From: Devosia sp. Root413D1
Lineage (GTDB): Bacteria > Pseudomonadota > Alphaproteobacteria > Rhizobiales > Devosiaceae
Direction: 5' to 3'
Assembly: GCF_001425235.1 (NCBI RefSeq)
Contig: NZ_LMEA01000013.1
Location: 62,001-126,000 of the forward strand
Length of the DNA: 64,000 nt
Below are positions 1 to 8,357 of the stretch, piece after piece. The first letter of the stretch is position 1; every line of letters starts with the position of its first letter. Below the pieces are notes generated by a model, which was given only the letters and a program-made list of their open reading frames with translations, was not told where the DNA came from and did not search any database. The position numbers and the translations under genes are program-made.

Positions 1-22
1 CACGCACCATCGCAAAACGGAG

Positions 23-41
23 ATCCCCGCTGCGCGGGGAT
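23..41. repeat. Short GC-rich palindrome in intergenic DNA
   Basis: A perfect 8-bp stem (ATCCCCGC, loop TGC, GCGGGGAT) is followed directly by GAC. It resembles one arm of the longer 'GGGATGAC' palindrome at 11909-11986 and of many rhizobial intergenic repeats. The first ~70 bases of the window carry no gene. The similarity to the larger element is seen by eye; membership in one family is inference. Confidence 0.5.
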
Positions 42-71
42 GACACCGGTGGCGGACAGCAAGCCGGCCTC

Positions 72-104
72 AAAACAAACCGCGCGTCCCTTTCGGGACG
101 CGCG
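72..104 (-). terminator. Rho-independent terminator of rpmB
   Basis: Read on the minus strand, a perfect 10-bp GC-rich stem (81-90 with 95-104, tetraloop GAAA) is followed by a T-rich tract (GTTTGTTTTG). It lies 23 bases past the rpmB stop codon, as expected for an intrinsic terminator of a monocistronic ribosomal protein gene. Confidence 0.87.
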
Positions 105-126
105 GCGAAAACTGAAAGGGCGAAGC

Positions 127-414
127 TTACGCGGTCGCGAGAGCGGCGCGGACTTCCTTCTTCACCGACAGCGCGACGGGCGACAGCTCGGCGTCGTCTG
201 CCTTGAGCAGGAACGCATCGAGGCCACCGCGGTGCTCGACGGTACGCAGCGCGTTCGCCGAGATACGCAGCTTGACCGTGCGGCCGAGCGTGTCCGACAG
301 CAGCGAGACGTTGAGGAGATTGGGGAGGAAGCGGCGACGGGTACGGTTGAGCGCATGGCTCACCTTGTTCCCGGTCATCACGCCCTTACCGGTGAGTTCG
401 CAGCGGCGAGCCAT
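127..414 (-). CDS. rpmB: 50S ribosomal protein L28
   Basis: Component of the large ribosomal subunit. The 95-residue product starts [20 protein letters not shown] and contains the RRRFLPNL segment, both diagnostic of the bacterial L28 family, with the longer C-terminal tail usual in alphaproteobacteria. The ATG at 412-414 is the only sensible start. The gene stands alone, divergent from the DUF3108 gene, and ends in a clear intrinsic terminator. Identification is essentially certain from the sequence. Confidence 0.97.
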   Translation of the reverse strand: MARRCELTGKGVMTGNKVSHALNRTRRRFLPNLLNVSLLSDTLGRTVKLRISANALRTVEHRGGLDAFLLKADDAELSPVALSVKKEVRAALATA

Positions 415-643
415 TGGAGTATCCTGTCAAAAGGCCCTCGGCGGGGGACTATCCCCTCGCAACGGGCTGGAGTCTGTTCTTGATTGCGGACGCTCCCATA
501 GAGAACTGAGCCCCTCCCGTCAAGCTTGTGAACGCCGAATGCCTTGCCAGCCCGAGCCTCGCTCGGCATTTTGGCAGCAATATTGATTCGCTGCCTGGTG
601 ACGTCGCGTCGCCGCTTGGCGACGCCGCCAGAGGTCCGTTCCC

Positions 644-1450
644 GTGTTGAACGCCGGTTTCCGCCAGACGATGCGATTGGCCGCACGAATTGCCAGTTTG
701 GGATTGGCGCTGCTGGCCCTGCCCGCCGCCGCAGCCGAGGTCAAGGCGCGCGCCGAGTACATGGTGACCATGGGCGGTACCCACATCGCCAATGTCCGCA
801 TCAATCTGACCGATAACGGCTCGGCCTATTCGCTGGTGCTCGACGCCAAGATCACCGGGCTGGCGCAGCTGGTGGCAAGCGGCACCGCCAAGGCCACTTC
901 GACCGGGACCTCCACGGACAAGGGCCTGAGGGCCCAGAAGTTCGACATCCTGACCCGCGCCGGCGGCGAGGATTTTACCGCGGCCGTCACCTATGCCGGC
1001 GGCACCGTGGACACGTTCAAGGTGGCTCCACCGATCGTCAACAATATCGATCGCGTGGCAATCGAGCGGAAGCACCTCACCACCGCCAACGACATGCTGG
1101 CGCCGTTCGTCCTCAAGGGCGCCGCGCTCGACCAGCAGCTGTGCAACCGGCAGATGCCGATCTTCACCGGTGTCGAGCGCTTCAATCTGAGCCTCAAATA
1201 CGTCAAGGACGATACCGCGACGAGCAAGCGCACCGGCTACCAGGGGCCGCTGGTGCTGTGCTCGATGCATTACACCCCGATTTCCGGGCACTATACCAAC
1301 AACGAGATCACCACCTATCTCGCCAGGAACGAGCGTATCCTCGTCTGGTACGCGCCGCTCCAGGCAGCCGGCTACTACATCCCCTACCGGGCGCTGGTGA
1401 CCACCGAAGCAGGTGACCTCTCGGTGGTGCTGACCGAGCTCGCCGAGTAG
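644..1450 (+). CDS. DUF3108 domain-containing periplasmic protein
   Basis: The product (268 residues from GTG 644; an ATG at 671 is equally possible) has an N-terminal signal peptide: a basic start, a hydrophobic stretch and an A-A-A-A-E cleavage region near residue 30. The rest is beta-rich with alternating polar and hydrophobic residues and two Cys in the second half that could form a disulfide. The pattern fits the DUF3108 family found in proteobacterial envelopes; no enzymatic function is established. It is divergent from rpmB, and this neighbourhood (rpmB, DUF3108, Suv3-like helicase) recurs in Rhizobiales. Family call by recollection of the fold pattern; function unknown. Confidence 0.82.
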   Translation: MLNAGFRQTMRLAARIASLGLALLALPAAAAEVKARAEYMVTMGGTHIANVRINLTDNGSAYSLVLDAKITGLAQLVASGTAKATSTGTSTDKGLRAQKFDILTRAGGEDFTAAVTYAGGTVDTFKVAPPIVNNIDRVAIERKHLTTANDMLAPFVLKGAALDQQLCNRQMPIFTGVERFNLSLKYVKDDTATSKRTGYQGPLVLCSMHYTPISGHYTNNEITTYLARNERILVWYAPLQAAGYYIPYRALVTTEAGDLSVVLTELAE

Positions 1451-1465
1451 CCACACCGTCCGCGG

Positions 1466-1563
1466 AGCGCTTTCAGGAAAAGTTGCAGACTTTTCCACCT
1501 CGAAAGCGCGACCACATCAAAGACGTAGAGCATTCACCGATTCAACGAGCGGTGAAATGCTCT
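1466..1563. repeat. Dispersed two-part palindromic repeat (family A, copy 1)
   Basis: The element has two nested stems, AGCGCTTTC (1466-1474) with GAAAGCGC (1502-1509), and GGAAAAGT (1476-1483) with ACTTTTCC (1489-1496). A second long hairpin follows: 1527-1539 pairs with 1550-1563. Nearly the same first half recurs at 32891 and 51121 and, degenerate, at 6848. It sits between the DUF3108 gene and the next gene. It resembles the small intergenic palindromes widespread in Rhizobiales. Any apparent reading frame through it is not a gene. Confidence 0.82.
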
Positions 1564-1654
1564 GGCGATGAACGTCAGCTAAACCCTTGCCTCAGCACGC
1601 GTTCAAGCGCGCGACGGCATTTTCTCCTCCAAGGCTCGCGCCAAGGAGGAATTG

Positions 1655-2065
1655 ATGACCATCGTGAAACTCGGCATCGCCGCTCTCGCCACTACGGTCG
1701 CGCTCGCTGGCGCCGCCAGTGCCCTCGACCTGAAGATCGCCACCCCCGGCCCAGGCAAGCTCGTGCCGACCAGCATCCAGCTCGGCATCATCCCGCCGCC
1801 CAACAATATCTGCCCCGGCAATGGCAAGCTCACCGCCTGGGTCGAAACCAACAAGCCCGGCACGATCAACATTCTGCTGGTGAAGAAGGGCGGCGCCGTC
1901 GGCGGTCCTTACGCTGTCACCACCGTGAAGGGCGCCAACGGCATCGTCATGGGCAGCTACACGCAGAATCTCGTGATCAACAATCCGGTCGACGCCGAAT
2001 ACCGTGTCGTCGTCGCCGGCACGCCCATCCAGTCCAACTGGGTCCCACTCGTCGCCGAGTGCTAA
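1655..2065 (+). CDS. Small secreted protein of unknown function
   Basis: A strong ribosome binding site (AAGGAGGA, 1643-1650) points to the ATG at 1655 rather than the TTG at 1652. The 136-residue product has a typical signal peptide (MTIVKLG, then an Ala/Leu-rich core ending ...AASALD, cleavage near residue 24). The mature part is about 110 residues, beta-rich, with one Cys near the start (NNICPGN) and a terminal VAEC, which could form a disulfide. I do not recognise the family. It stands alone between repeat A1 and a 560-base gene-free stretch. Confidence 0.75.
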   Translation: MTIVKLGIAALATTVALAGAASALDLKIATPGPGKLVPTSIQLGIIPPPNNICPGNGKLTAWVETNKPGTINILLVKKGGAVGGPYAVTTVKGANGIVMGSYTQNLVINNPVDAEYRVVVAGTPIQSNWVPLVAEC

Positions 2066-2625
2066 GACCCCGGGGCCGCTGCCCCCGACTTCCGCGCCCC
2101 GGACCACCGGCAACAGACCCGTGGTCCCTCGTGCCGGCATGCCTCCAAGCGGGGCTGCCGGCCGGGCGGCGGAAATCATGGTTAACCGGGTGTTACCAAA
2201 ATCCGCGTGTCATTCCGGGACGGTCAACGGCTATTTTGCCAACGCGGCGGCGTGAGCAGCCATTGTTCAGGCACCTAAGGCATGAAGGCCACAAAAATCT
2301 TTGCGGGTGAAGGCTTCACGCCTCGTTCACACTTGCCCGATTCGAGCCCCAAACCGCCCGCAGTTAACCGCTTCGAAACCTTCCTGAACGCGATTTCCGG
2401 GGATTGCGCCGGATGCCACAGGAATGCCGTGGCGCTAGCGGGTCGCTGACCAAGCCACCCACCATATGCTGTAGTGAACAAACACGGATTTCCGAGTCGC
2501 AACCGATTCCTTTCCGGTTTGTTCTTCGTTCGTACCAATGGTTAACGCCAGCGCCAGCGACCTCGCTTATTTGTTCCGCGACGAGACACTCGTTTGTTGG
2601 CTTTCGATCACCTAAATAGGGCGCG
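2066..2625. other. Gene-free stretch upstream of the helicase gene
   Basis: About 560 bases without a convincing gene. The base composition is lower in GC than the flanks. It contains three GTTAAC hexamers, one of them in a TTAA-N7-TTAC arrangement (2182-2196) that resembles a CtrA box, and a possible 55-codon ORF at 2282-2449 (MKATKIF...) with a CAGCH motif but no good ribosome binding site. The promoter of the helicase gene is probably in the distal part. None of these is a firm call. Confidence 0.5.
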
Positions 2626-5600
2626 ATGACTCCCGCTTCCGCCTCCTCGCTCAAGGCGATCCTTGGGCCCACCAATACCGGCAAGACCTTCTTCGCCATC
2701 GAACGGATGCTCGCGCACCGCTCGGGGATGATCGGCCTGCCGCTGCGGCTCCTCGCCCGCGAGGTCTACCACAAGGTGGTCGACCGGATCGGCGCCCAGC
2801 ACGTGGCGCTGGTCACCGGCGAGGAGCGGATCGTTCCGGCCAAACCGCGCTACTGGGTCTGCACGGTCGAGGCCATGCCGCTCGACGTGCCGGTCGAATG
2901 CGTCGCCATCGACGAAATCCAGGTGGCGACCGATTTCGACCGCGGCCACGTCTTCACCAACCGGCTGCTGCATGCCCGCGGCATCAGTGAAACGCTGCTG
3001 CTCGGCGCCGCCACCATGACGCCGCTGATCCGCGCGCTGCTGCCCGATGCCGAGATCATCCAGCGCCCGCGCTTTTCCGAGCTGCTCTACGCCGGTTCGA
3101 AGAAGATCTCCCGCCAGCCCAAGCGCTCCGCCATCGTCGCCTTCTCGGCCACCCAGGTCTACGCCATCGCCGAGCTGATCCGGCGCGAACGCGGCGGCGC
3201 CGCCGTGGTGATGGGGGCGCTCTCGCCCCGCACCCGCAACGCCCAGGTCGACCTGTACCAGAACGGCGACGTCGATTTTCTCGTCGCCACCGATGCCATT
3301 GGCATGGGCCTCAACCTCGATGTGCATCACGTCGCCTTTGCCGACGACCACAAGTTCGACGGCCACCAGACCCGGCAGCTGACCCCGGCCGAGTTCGGCC
3401 AGATCGCCGGCCGCGCCGGCCGCCACATGCACAACGGCACATTCGGGGTCACCGGCCACGCCCCCGATTTCGACGAGGAACTGGTCAAGCGCCTCGAGAC
3501 CCACGATTTCGAGCCGATCCGGGTGATACAATGGCGCAACGCCGAGCTGGATTTCGCCTCGATCGAAGACCTGCGCCATAGCCTCGACCAGACGCCCACG
3601 CTCAGGGGCCTGACCCGCGTTCCCATCGCCACCGACCAGCATGCGCTGGAGTTCGTCGCCCGCAACGAGGCCGGCGCTGCGGCAAAAAGCGAGGCGGCGG
3701 TGCGGCTCTTATGGGAGTGCTGCGGCATCCCGGACTACCGCGATATCTCGCCGGCGCAGCACGGCGAGATCATTACCCGCATCTATCTCGACCTCACCCG
3801 CCACCGCCATGTCGACGCCGACTGGATTGCCGAGCAGGTGCGGTTCTGCGACAATGTCACAGGCGACATTGATACGCTTTCCAATCGGATCAAGCAGATC
3901 CGGACATGGACCTTTGTCGCCAACCGCAAGAACTGGCTTGAAGACCCCGCATATTGGCGCGAAAAGACCCGGGACATTGAAGATCGACTGAGCGACGCTC
4001 TGCACGAGCGTCTCACTCAACGTTTCGTCGATCGTCGCACTTCGGTGCTTATGCGCCACCTGAGAGACAAGCATATGGTATCGCCTGAAATTAACGACCG
4101 CGGCGAGGTGAGCCTCGAAGGCCACCTGATTGGCTCCATCGAGGGCTTCCGCTTCACCTTGGCTCGGTCGGAAGGTGGCGATGCCAAAGGCGTGGCGGCA
4201 GCCGCGGCGCAGGTCGTGGCGCCTGAAATCGCCAAACGCGCCGAGCGAGTCGCCGGTGCGCCCAACGAAGAGCTGGTGCTCGCCACCGACGGCTATGTAC
4301 GCTGGCGCGGCCAGGTGATCGCCAACCTGGTCGAGGGCGAACAGCTGTTCACCCCGCGCCTCATCATCCTCGCCGATGAGAGCCTCACCGGCCCCGATCT
4401 CGAGCGCGTCCAGGATCGGTTGAACCTGTGGCTCCGCCACCTGGTCAACACCCAGCTCGAAAGCGTGCTGTCGCTCGAAGCACCGGCCGATCTCGAGGGC
4501 GCCGCCCGCGGCGTCGCCTATCGGCTCTACGAGAATCTCGGCATCCTGCCGCGCAGCGCCGTGGCCGAAGAGGTCAAGGGCCTCGACCAGGACGTGCGCG
4601 GCAAGCTCCGCAAGCTCGGCGTGAAATTCGGCGCCTTCCACATCTACGTGCCGCAGAGCCTGAAGCCGGCGCCGCGCGAGCTGGCGCTGATCCTCTATGC
4701 ACTGAAGCATGGCGGCGTGCGCCAGCCGGGCGTCGCCGAGCTGCCGCAGATCGTGCTGTCGGGCCGCACCTCGTTCCTCATCGACCCCGAAGTGAACGTG
4801 AAGCTCTATGAGCTGGCGGGCTTCAAGGTCGCCGGCCGCCGCGCGGTGCGCGTCGATATCCTCGAGCGCCTCGCCGATATCATCCGCCCGCTGATCGCGC
4901 TGAACCCGGTGACCCACCAGGGCGAATTGCCGCCGGGCGCCGCCGAGGGCAATGGTTTCCGCGTCACCGTCGAGATGACCTCGCTGCTCGGCACTGCCGG
5001 CGAGGACTTTGCCTCGATCCTCAACTCGCTCGGCTATCGCGTCCGCCGCACCCCAAAGGTCACGGCGCCCGTTGTCGTCGAGACAGCGACGACCACCGAG
5101 ACGACCACGTCGGAGACGACCGAGACCACTGAAGCCACTGAGGGCGTTGAGGCGGTCGCGACTGAGACTATCGATACGACAGAGACCACGACCGATGCCG
5201 TAGTCGCCGATGTCGCCGATGCCGAGGTGAACGCTGCTGCCGCCGATGCGGTCGAGGGCGTGGCCCCGGCTACGCAGGTTGTCACCGAGACCGAAGTCGT
5301 CGCCGTCGAAACCGCCACCGCTGATCTCGGTGCCCCCGCCCCTGCCGAAGACACCAAACCCGCTGAGCCCGAGTTCGACGAGGTCTGGTTCCCGGCTGGC
5401 CGCCGGCCCGACAATCCGCGTCACGGCGGCGCCCGCAACCGCGGCCCGCGTGCCGATGGGGCGGAAGCGACCGCCGAGGGGGAAAAATCCGAGCGCCCGC
5501 AGCGCAATTTCCGTCGCCCCGAGCGTCCGGAAGGCGATGGCAAGGGCGGCGACGCCAAGCCCAACCGTCCGCGCTTCGAGGGCCGTCGCGACGGCCAGCG

Positions 5601-5796
5601 CCAAGGGGCCGGCAACAGCAATGGCGGCGGCAAGCCGTTCGAGAACAAGGGTGGCAAGCCGGGCGGCAAGCGCTTCGACAAGCCGCGTGAGGAGTGGAAG
5701 GAACACCGTCCGCGCGAGGATCGGAAACCGGCTGTGCTCGATCCGAACTCACCCTGGGCGGCGCTCGCCGCACTGCGGAACCCCAAATCCGAATGA
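2626..5796 (+). CDS. Suv3-like ATP-dependent RNA helicase with long disordered tail
   Basis: Superfamily 2 helicase of the SUPV3L1/Suv3 type found in alphaproteobacteria and mitochondria, expected to unwind RNA during turnover. Visible motifs are Walker A GPTNTGKT (residues 14-21), DEIQ Walker B (96-99) and motif VI QIAGRAGRH (from 259). A Suv3-type helical middle region follows to about residue 800. From ~806 to ~915 the chain becomes Thr/Glu/Ala-rich and acidic, then from ~925 a basic Arg/Gly/Lys-rich tail follows, ending in the motif DPNSPWAALAALR. At 1056 residues it is much longer than mitochondrial Suv3 because of this tail. It lies 20 bases before the S4 gene, probably co-transcribed. 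Alternative: annotated simply as DEAD/DEAH helicase. Confidence 0.93.
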   Translation: MTPASASSLKAILGPTNTGKTFFAIERMLAHRSGMIGLPLRLLAREVYHKVVDRIGAQHVALVTGEERIVPAKPRYWVCTVEAMPLDVPVECVAIDEIQVATDFDRGHVFTNRLLHARGISETLLLGAATMTPLIRALLPDAEIIQRPRFSELLYAGSKKISRQPKRSAIVAFSATQVYAIAELIRRERGGAAVVMGALSPRTRNAQVDLYQNGDVDFLVATDAIGMGLNLDVHHVAFADDHKFDGHQTRQLTPAEFGQIAGRAGRHMHNGTFGVTGHAPDFDEELVKRLETHDFEPIRVIQWRNAELDFASIEDLRHSLDQTPTLRGLTRVPIATDQHALEFVARNEAGAAAKSEAAVRLLWECCGIPDYRDISPAQHGEIITRIYLDLTRHRHVDADWIAEQVRFCDNVTGDIDTLSNRIKQIRTWTFVANRKNWLEDPAYWREKTRDIEDRLSDALHERLTQRFVDRRTSVLMRHLRDKHMVSPEINDRGEVSLEGHLIGSIEGFRFTLARSEGGDAKGVAAAAAQVVAPEIAKRAERVAGAPNEELVLATDGYVRWRGQVIANLVEGEQLFTPRLIILADESLTGPDLERVQDRLNLWLRHLVNTQLESVLSLEAPADLEGAARGVAYRLYENLGILPRSAVAEEVKGLDQDVRGKLRKLGVKFGAFHIYVPQSLKPAPRELALILYALKHGGVRQPGVAELPQIVLSGRTSFLIDPEVNVKLYELAGFKVAGRRAVRVDILERLADIIRPLIALNPVTHQGELPPGAAEGNGFRVTVEMTSLLGTAGEDFASILNSLGYRVRRTPKVTAPVVVETATTTETTTSETTETTEATEGVEAVATETIDTTETTTDAVVADVADAEVNAAAADAVEGVAPATQVVTETEVVAVETATADLGAPAPAEDTKPAEPEFDEVWFPAGRRPDNPRHGGARNRGPRADGAEATAEGEKSERPQRNFRRPERPEGDGKGGDAKPNRPRFEGRRDGQRQGAGNSNGGGKPFENKGGKPGGKRFDKPREEWKEHRPREDRKPAVLDPNSPWAALAALRNPKSE

Positions 5797-5816
5797 AGAC
5801 CGCGGAATAGTGGCGC

Positions 5817-6191
5817 TTGGAGAAGCAGCGGCTCGACAAGTGGCTGTTCTTCTCGCGCGCGGTGAAATCCCGCACCCTGGCGCAGAAGCTGATCGAGAGC
5901 GGCGCCATCCGGGTCAATTCCGAACGCACTGACCGGTCCGACCACAAGGTCGGGCCGGGCGATGTCCTCACCATGACAGTGCACACCCGCCTCTTGGTCT
6001 GGCGCATCCTCGACCCCGGCACCCGCCGCGGCCCTGCCCCGGAGGCGGCGCTGCTCTACGAGGACCTTTCACCGCCCCCGGTGCCCCGTGAGACAGCTCC
6101 ACCGAGCCACGCTGAACGCGACATCGGCAGCGGGCGCCCGACCAAGAAGGAACGTCGCGACACCGATCGACTACGCGACGACGAGGATTGA
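5817..6191 (+). CDS. S4-domain RNA-binding protein (Hsp15-like)
   Basis: The product opens MEKQRLDKWLFFSRAVKSRT and continues with the S4 fold (residues ~5-65), as in Hsp15/YrfH proteins that bind 50S subunits carrying stalled nascent chains. The C-terminal half is charged and probably disordered. A stop codon at 5808-5810 in the same frame leaves TTG 5817 as the only start that keeps the conserved N-terminus. It follows the helicase gene by 20 bases, which suggests a shared RNA-metabolism transcript. Family assignment is firm; precise role is inference. Confidence 0.9.
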   Translation: MEKQRLDKWLFFSRAVKSRTLAQKLIESGAIRVNSERTDRSDHKVGPGDVLTMTVHTRLLVWRILDPGTRRGPAPEAALLYEDLSPPPVPRETAPPSHAERDIGSGRPTKKERRDTDRLRDDED

Positions 6192-6486
6192 ACGGTTCGG
6201 CCCCCATCGTTCACTTTGCCGTTACGATCGCCGGCCTCGATTCCTCGCTCTCCCCGCCACAATTGCCAACCTGCACGCCCCGATGCGCATCGCAGCGTCG
6301 CGCGCCCGTGGCAGGGACGGATAACCATGTCGGAGAGCGAGGCCGATGCGTCGAAAGCCTGACCGCCCTGTCCCTTGCGGCGTGGGAGAAAAAGGGCTAG
6401 CACGGCCCGAGGCGTACGGCTTGCTGCGTGCGCCCGGCTGAAAGACCCAGCGGCCCTAGAAACTTGAGCAGGAACGCTCGCGAAGA

Positions 6487-6825
<339 letters not shown>

Positions 6826-6847
6826 CCTTCGCCCCGCGAGGGTGGCT

Positions 6848-6880
6848 GGAAAAGTTCTGAGACTTTTCCGTCTCGAAGAC
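6848..6880. repeat. Dispersed palindromic repeat family A, degenerate copy 2
   Basis: The inner stem is intact: GGAAAAGT (6848-6855) pairs with ACTTTTCC (6862-6869), followed by a TCTCGAAGACGCGAC remnant of the outer right arm. The outer left arm is lost. It lies directly after fdxA. Confidence 0.6.
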
Positions 6881-6986
6881 GCGACGAGATCAGTGACCAG
6901 CCTCGGTTTTGCCGCCGGTTTGCCATGCCGATGAACCGCTTGGGCCCGGAAGCTGACCGGCTCCCGGCGGTCTTGATTCGCAACTT

Positions 6987-7015
6987 TTGATTTTGCTGAA
7001 ATTTTGTGCTACGCT
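6987..7015 (+). promoter_or_regulatory. Candidate housekeeping promoter for carD
   Basis: TTGATT at 6987-6992 and TACGCT at 7010-7015 are separated by 17 bases, inside the most AT-rich part of the region, with a TG one base upstream of the -10. This is a reasonable sigma-70 match but is read by eye only. A second possible -35 (TTGACA, 7073) has no good -10 at the right distance. Confidence 0.35.
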
Positions 7016-7231
7016 CCTCAAACGAATGGAGCTTGCCCGTCATCCAATGCGTGCCACTAGGCACCCTTTTTTTTGACACCAGCAATAATGGGGCTGCAGT
7101 CATCCGGTCGCGCGGACCGGAAGAGTGCGCGAAGGGTTTTTGCTTATCTATTCGGACGGGCGAACCAGCAACAACAGGACGGCCTCTCCGCGAAGAGCTG
7201 TCCGGCGGCGGCGTTAATAGGAGTATCCTCT

Positions 7232-7792
7232 ATGGTCACCAAGAAGCCTCAGCAGCGGCTTGGATTCAAGACGGGCGAGTACATCGTCTATCCGGCGCAT
7301 GGCGTCGGCCTCATCACCTCGATCGAGGAACAGGAGGTCGCGGGGCTGACCCTCGAGCTGTTCGTCATCTCGTTCGAGCAGGATAAACTGACCCTTCGCG
7401 TTCCCGTCGCCAAGATCAAGTCGGTCGGCATGCGTAAGCTCGCCGAAGAGGATGAGGTCAAGAAGGCGCTGGAGACCGTCACCGGCCGCGCCCGCGTCAA
7501 GCGCACCATGTGGTCGCGCCGCGCCCAGGAATACGAAGCCAAGATCAATTCCGGCGACCTGATCGCCATCTCGGAAGTGGTGCGCGACCTGTTCCGCTCC
7601 GACGACCAGCCCGAGCAGTCCTACTCGGAACGCCAGCTGTTCGAGCAGGCGATGGACCGGATGAGCCGCGAGGTTTCGGCCGTCAACAAGCTCACCCTCA
7701 CCGAGGCTGTGCAGCTGATCGAGAAGAACCTCGCCAAGTCGCCGCGCCGCGGTCCGAAGTCGGACGCCGCCGACGCCGAAGAAGCGGCCTGA
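7232..7792 (+). CDS. carD: CarD family transcriptional regulator
   Basis: RNA-polymerase-binding global regulator. CarD-type proteins contact the beta subunit through an N-terminal Tudor-like domain and stabilise the open promoter complex. The 186-residue product shows the conserved start RLGFKTGEYIVYPAHGVG and the helical C-terminal DNA-binding half (RELFEQAMDRM-like region). The start is set by AGGAG at 7219-7223, eight bases before ATG 7232; longer frames to 7073 are unlikely. The C-terminal tail (PRRGPKSDAADAEEAA) is low-complexity. It is followed by a strong terminator, so it is probably monocistronic. Confidence 0.97.
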   Translation: MVTKKPQQRLGFKTGEYIVYPAHGVGLITSIEEQEVAGLTLELFVISFEQDKLTLRVPVAKIKSVGMRKLAEEDEVKKALETVTGRARVKRTMWSRRAQEYEAKINSGDLIAISEVVRDLFRSDDQPEQSYSERQLFEQAMDRMSREVSAVNKLTLTEAVQLIEKNLAKSPRRGPKSDAADAEEAA

Positions 7793-7814
7793 TCGCGGCA
7801 GCAACCACCAATTC

Positions 7815-7845
7815 AAAGGGGCCGGCAGCAATGCCGGCCCTTTTC
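7815..7845 (+). terminator. Rho-independent terminator of carD
   Basis: GGGCCGGC (about 7819-7826), loop AGCAAT, and GCCGGCCC (7833-7840) form a strong stem flanked by AAA and TTTT, 23 bases after the carD stop. Confidence 0.87.
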
Positions 7846-7940
7846 GTTTGTGCACCTGAGAGCGCCAGCAGCCTGCCGTCGCTGCGCTGGTGACCGAGGG
7901 CGAGGTTGGCGGCAAACTGCCGGTCTCGGGGGGTGATTCC

Positions 7941-8351
7941 ATGACTGCCAGACCGCGACAGATCTTCATCGCCGCTGCTGTGCTTGTCGGCCCCGATGGC
8001 CGCGTCCTGCTGGTGCGCAAGCGCGGCACCGACGTGTTCATGCAGCCGGGCGGCAAGCTCGAGCCGGGTGAAGCGCCATTGGCGGCGCTGCAGCGCGAGG
8101 TGCACGAAGAACTTGGCCTCGCCGTCGATCCGGCCACTGCCCACTATCTCGGCCGCTTTGCGGCTCCGGCGGCACATGAGACAGACGCCATGGTGGTGGC
8201 GGAGGCGTTCTGGCTCAGTATCCAGTCGACCCCCGCTCCGCAGGCCGAGATCGAGGAAGCCCTGTGGGTCGACCCGGCTGACCTGGGCGAGCTTGAGCTC
8301 GCGACACTGTCGCGCCATCACATCCTGCCGGCCTATCTCCGCAGCCGCTGA
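7941..8351 (+). CDS. Nudix hydrolase
   Basis: Hydrolyses a nucleoside diphosphate linked to another group; the substrate cannot be told from sequence. The Nudix box spans about residues 38-60 (GKLEPGEAPLAAL then REVHEELGL) with the REXXEE metal-binding core complete. The length of 136 residues from ATG 7941 is normal for a single-domain member. A GTG at 7890 would add 17 residues but the run GGGGGTG upstream of 7941 and family starts favour ATG. It faces the DUF1295 gene with only six bases between stop codons. Confidence 0.9.
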   Translation: MTARPRQIFIAAAVLVGPDGRVLLVRKRGTDVFMQPGGKLEPGEAPLAALQREVHEELGLAVDPATAHYLGRFAAPAAHETDAMVVAEAFWLSIQSTPAPQAEIEEALWVDPADLGELELATLSRHHILPAYLRSR

Positions 8352-8357
8352 GCCCCG

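Larger units (their letters stand above)
6826..7231. other. fdxA-carD intergenic region and carD leader
   Basis: About 400 bases without a gene. It holds a degenerate copy of dispersed repeat A (6848-6880), an AT-rich promoter candidate (6987-7015), an 8-T tract running into TTGACA (7073-7078), and a perfect 7-bp hairpin TCCGGTC/GACCGGA (7103-7121). If transcription starts near 7022, carD has a leader of about 200 nt. The open frame upstream of carD (from 7073) is not needed to explain the protein, since CarD homologues begin at the ATG with a good ribosome binding site. Confidence 0.55.

Noticed and set aside
449-1498. A 349-codon minus-strand frame across DUF3108
   Set aside because: Overlaps a signal-peptide-bearing protein fully and lacks a recognisable domain.
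1483-2310. A 275-codon plus-strand frame through repeat A1 and the small secreted protein
   Set aside because: Its beginning is the translated repeat and the rest is out of frame with the real gene.
2282-2449. Short plus-strand frame (55 codons) with a CXXCH motif
   Set aside because: Weak ribosome binding site, codon use unlike neighbours, no homologue recognised; the heme-like motif is likely chance.
3709-5706. A 665-codon frame on the minus strand within the helicase gene
   Set aside because: The helicase on the plus strand has clear motifs and the opposite frame is a GC-rich shadow with no domains.
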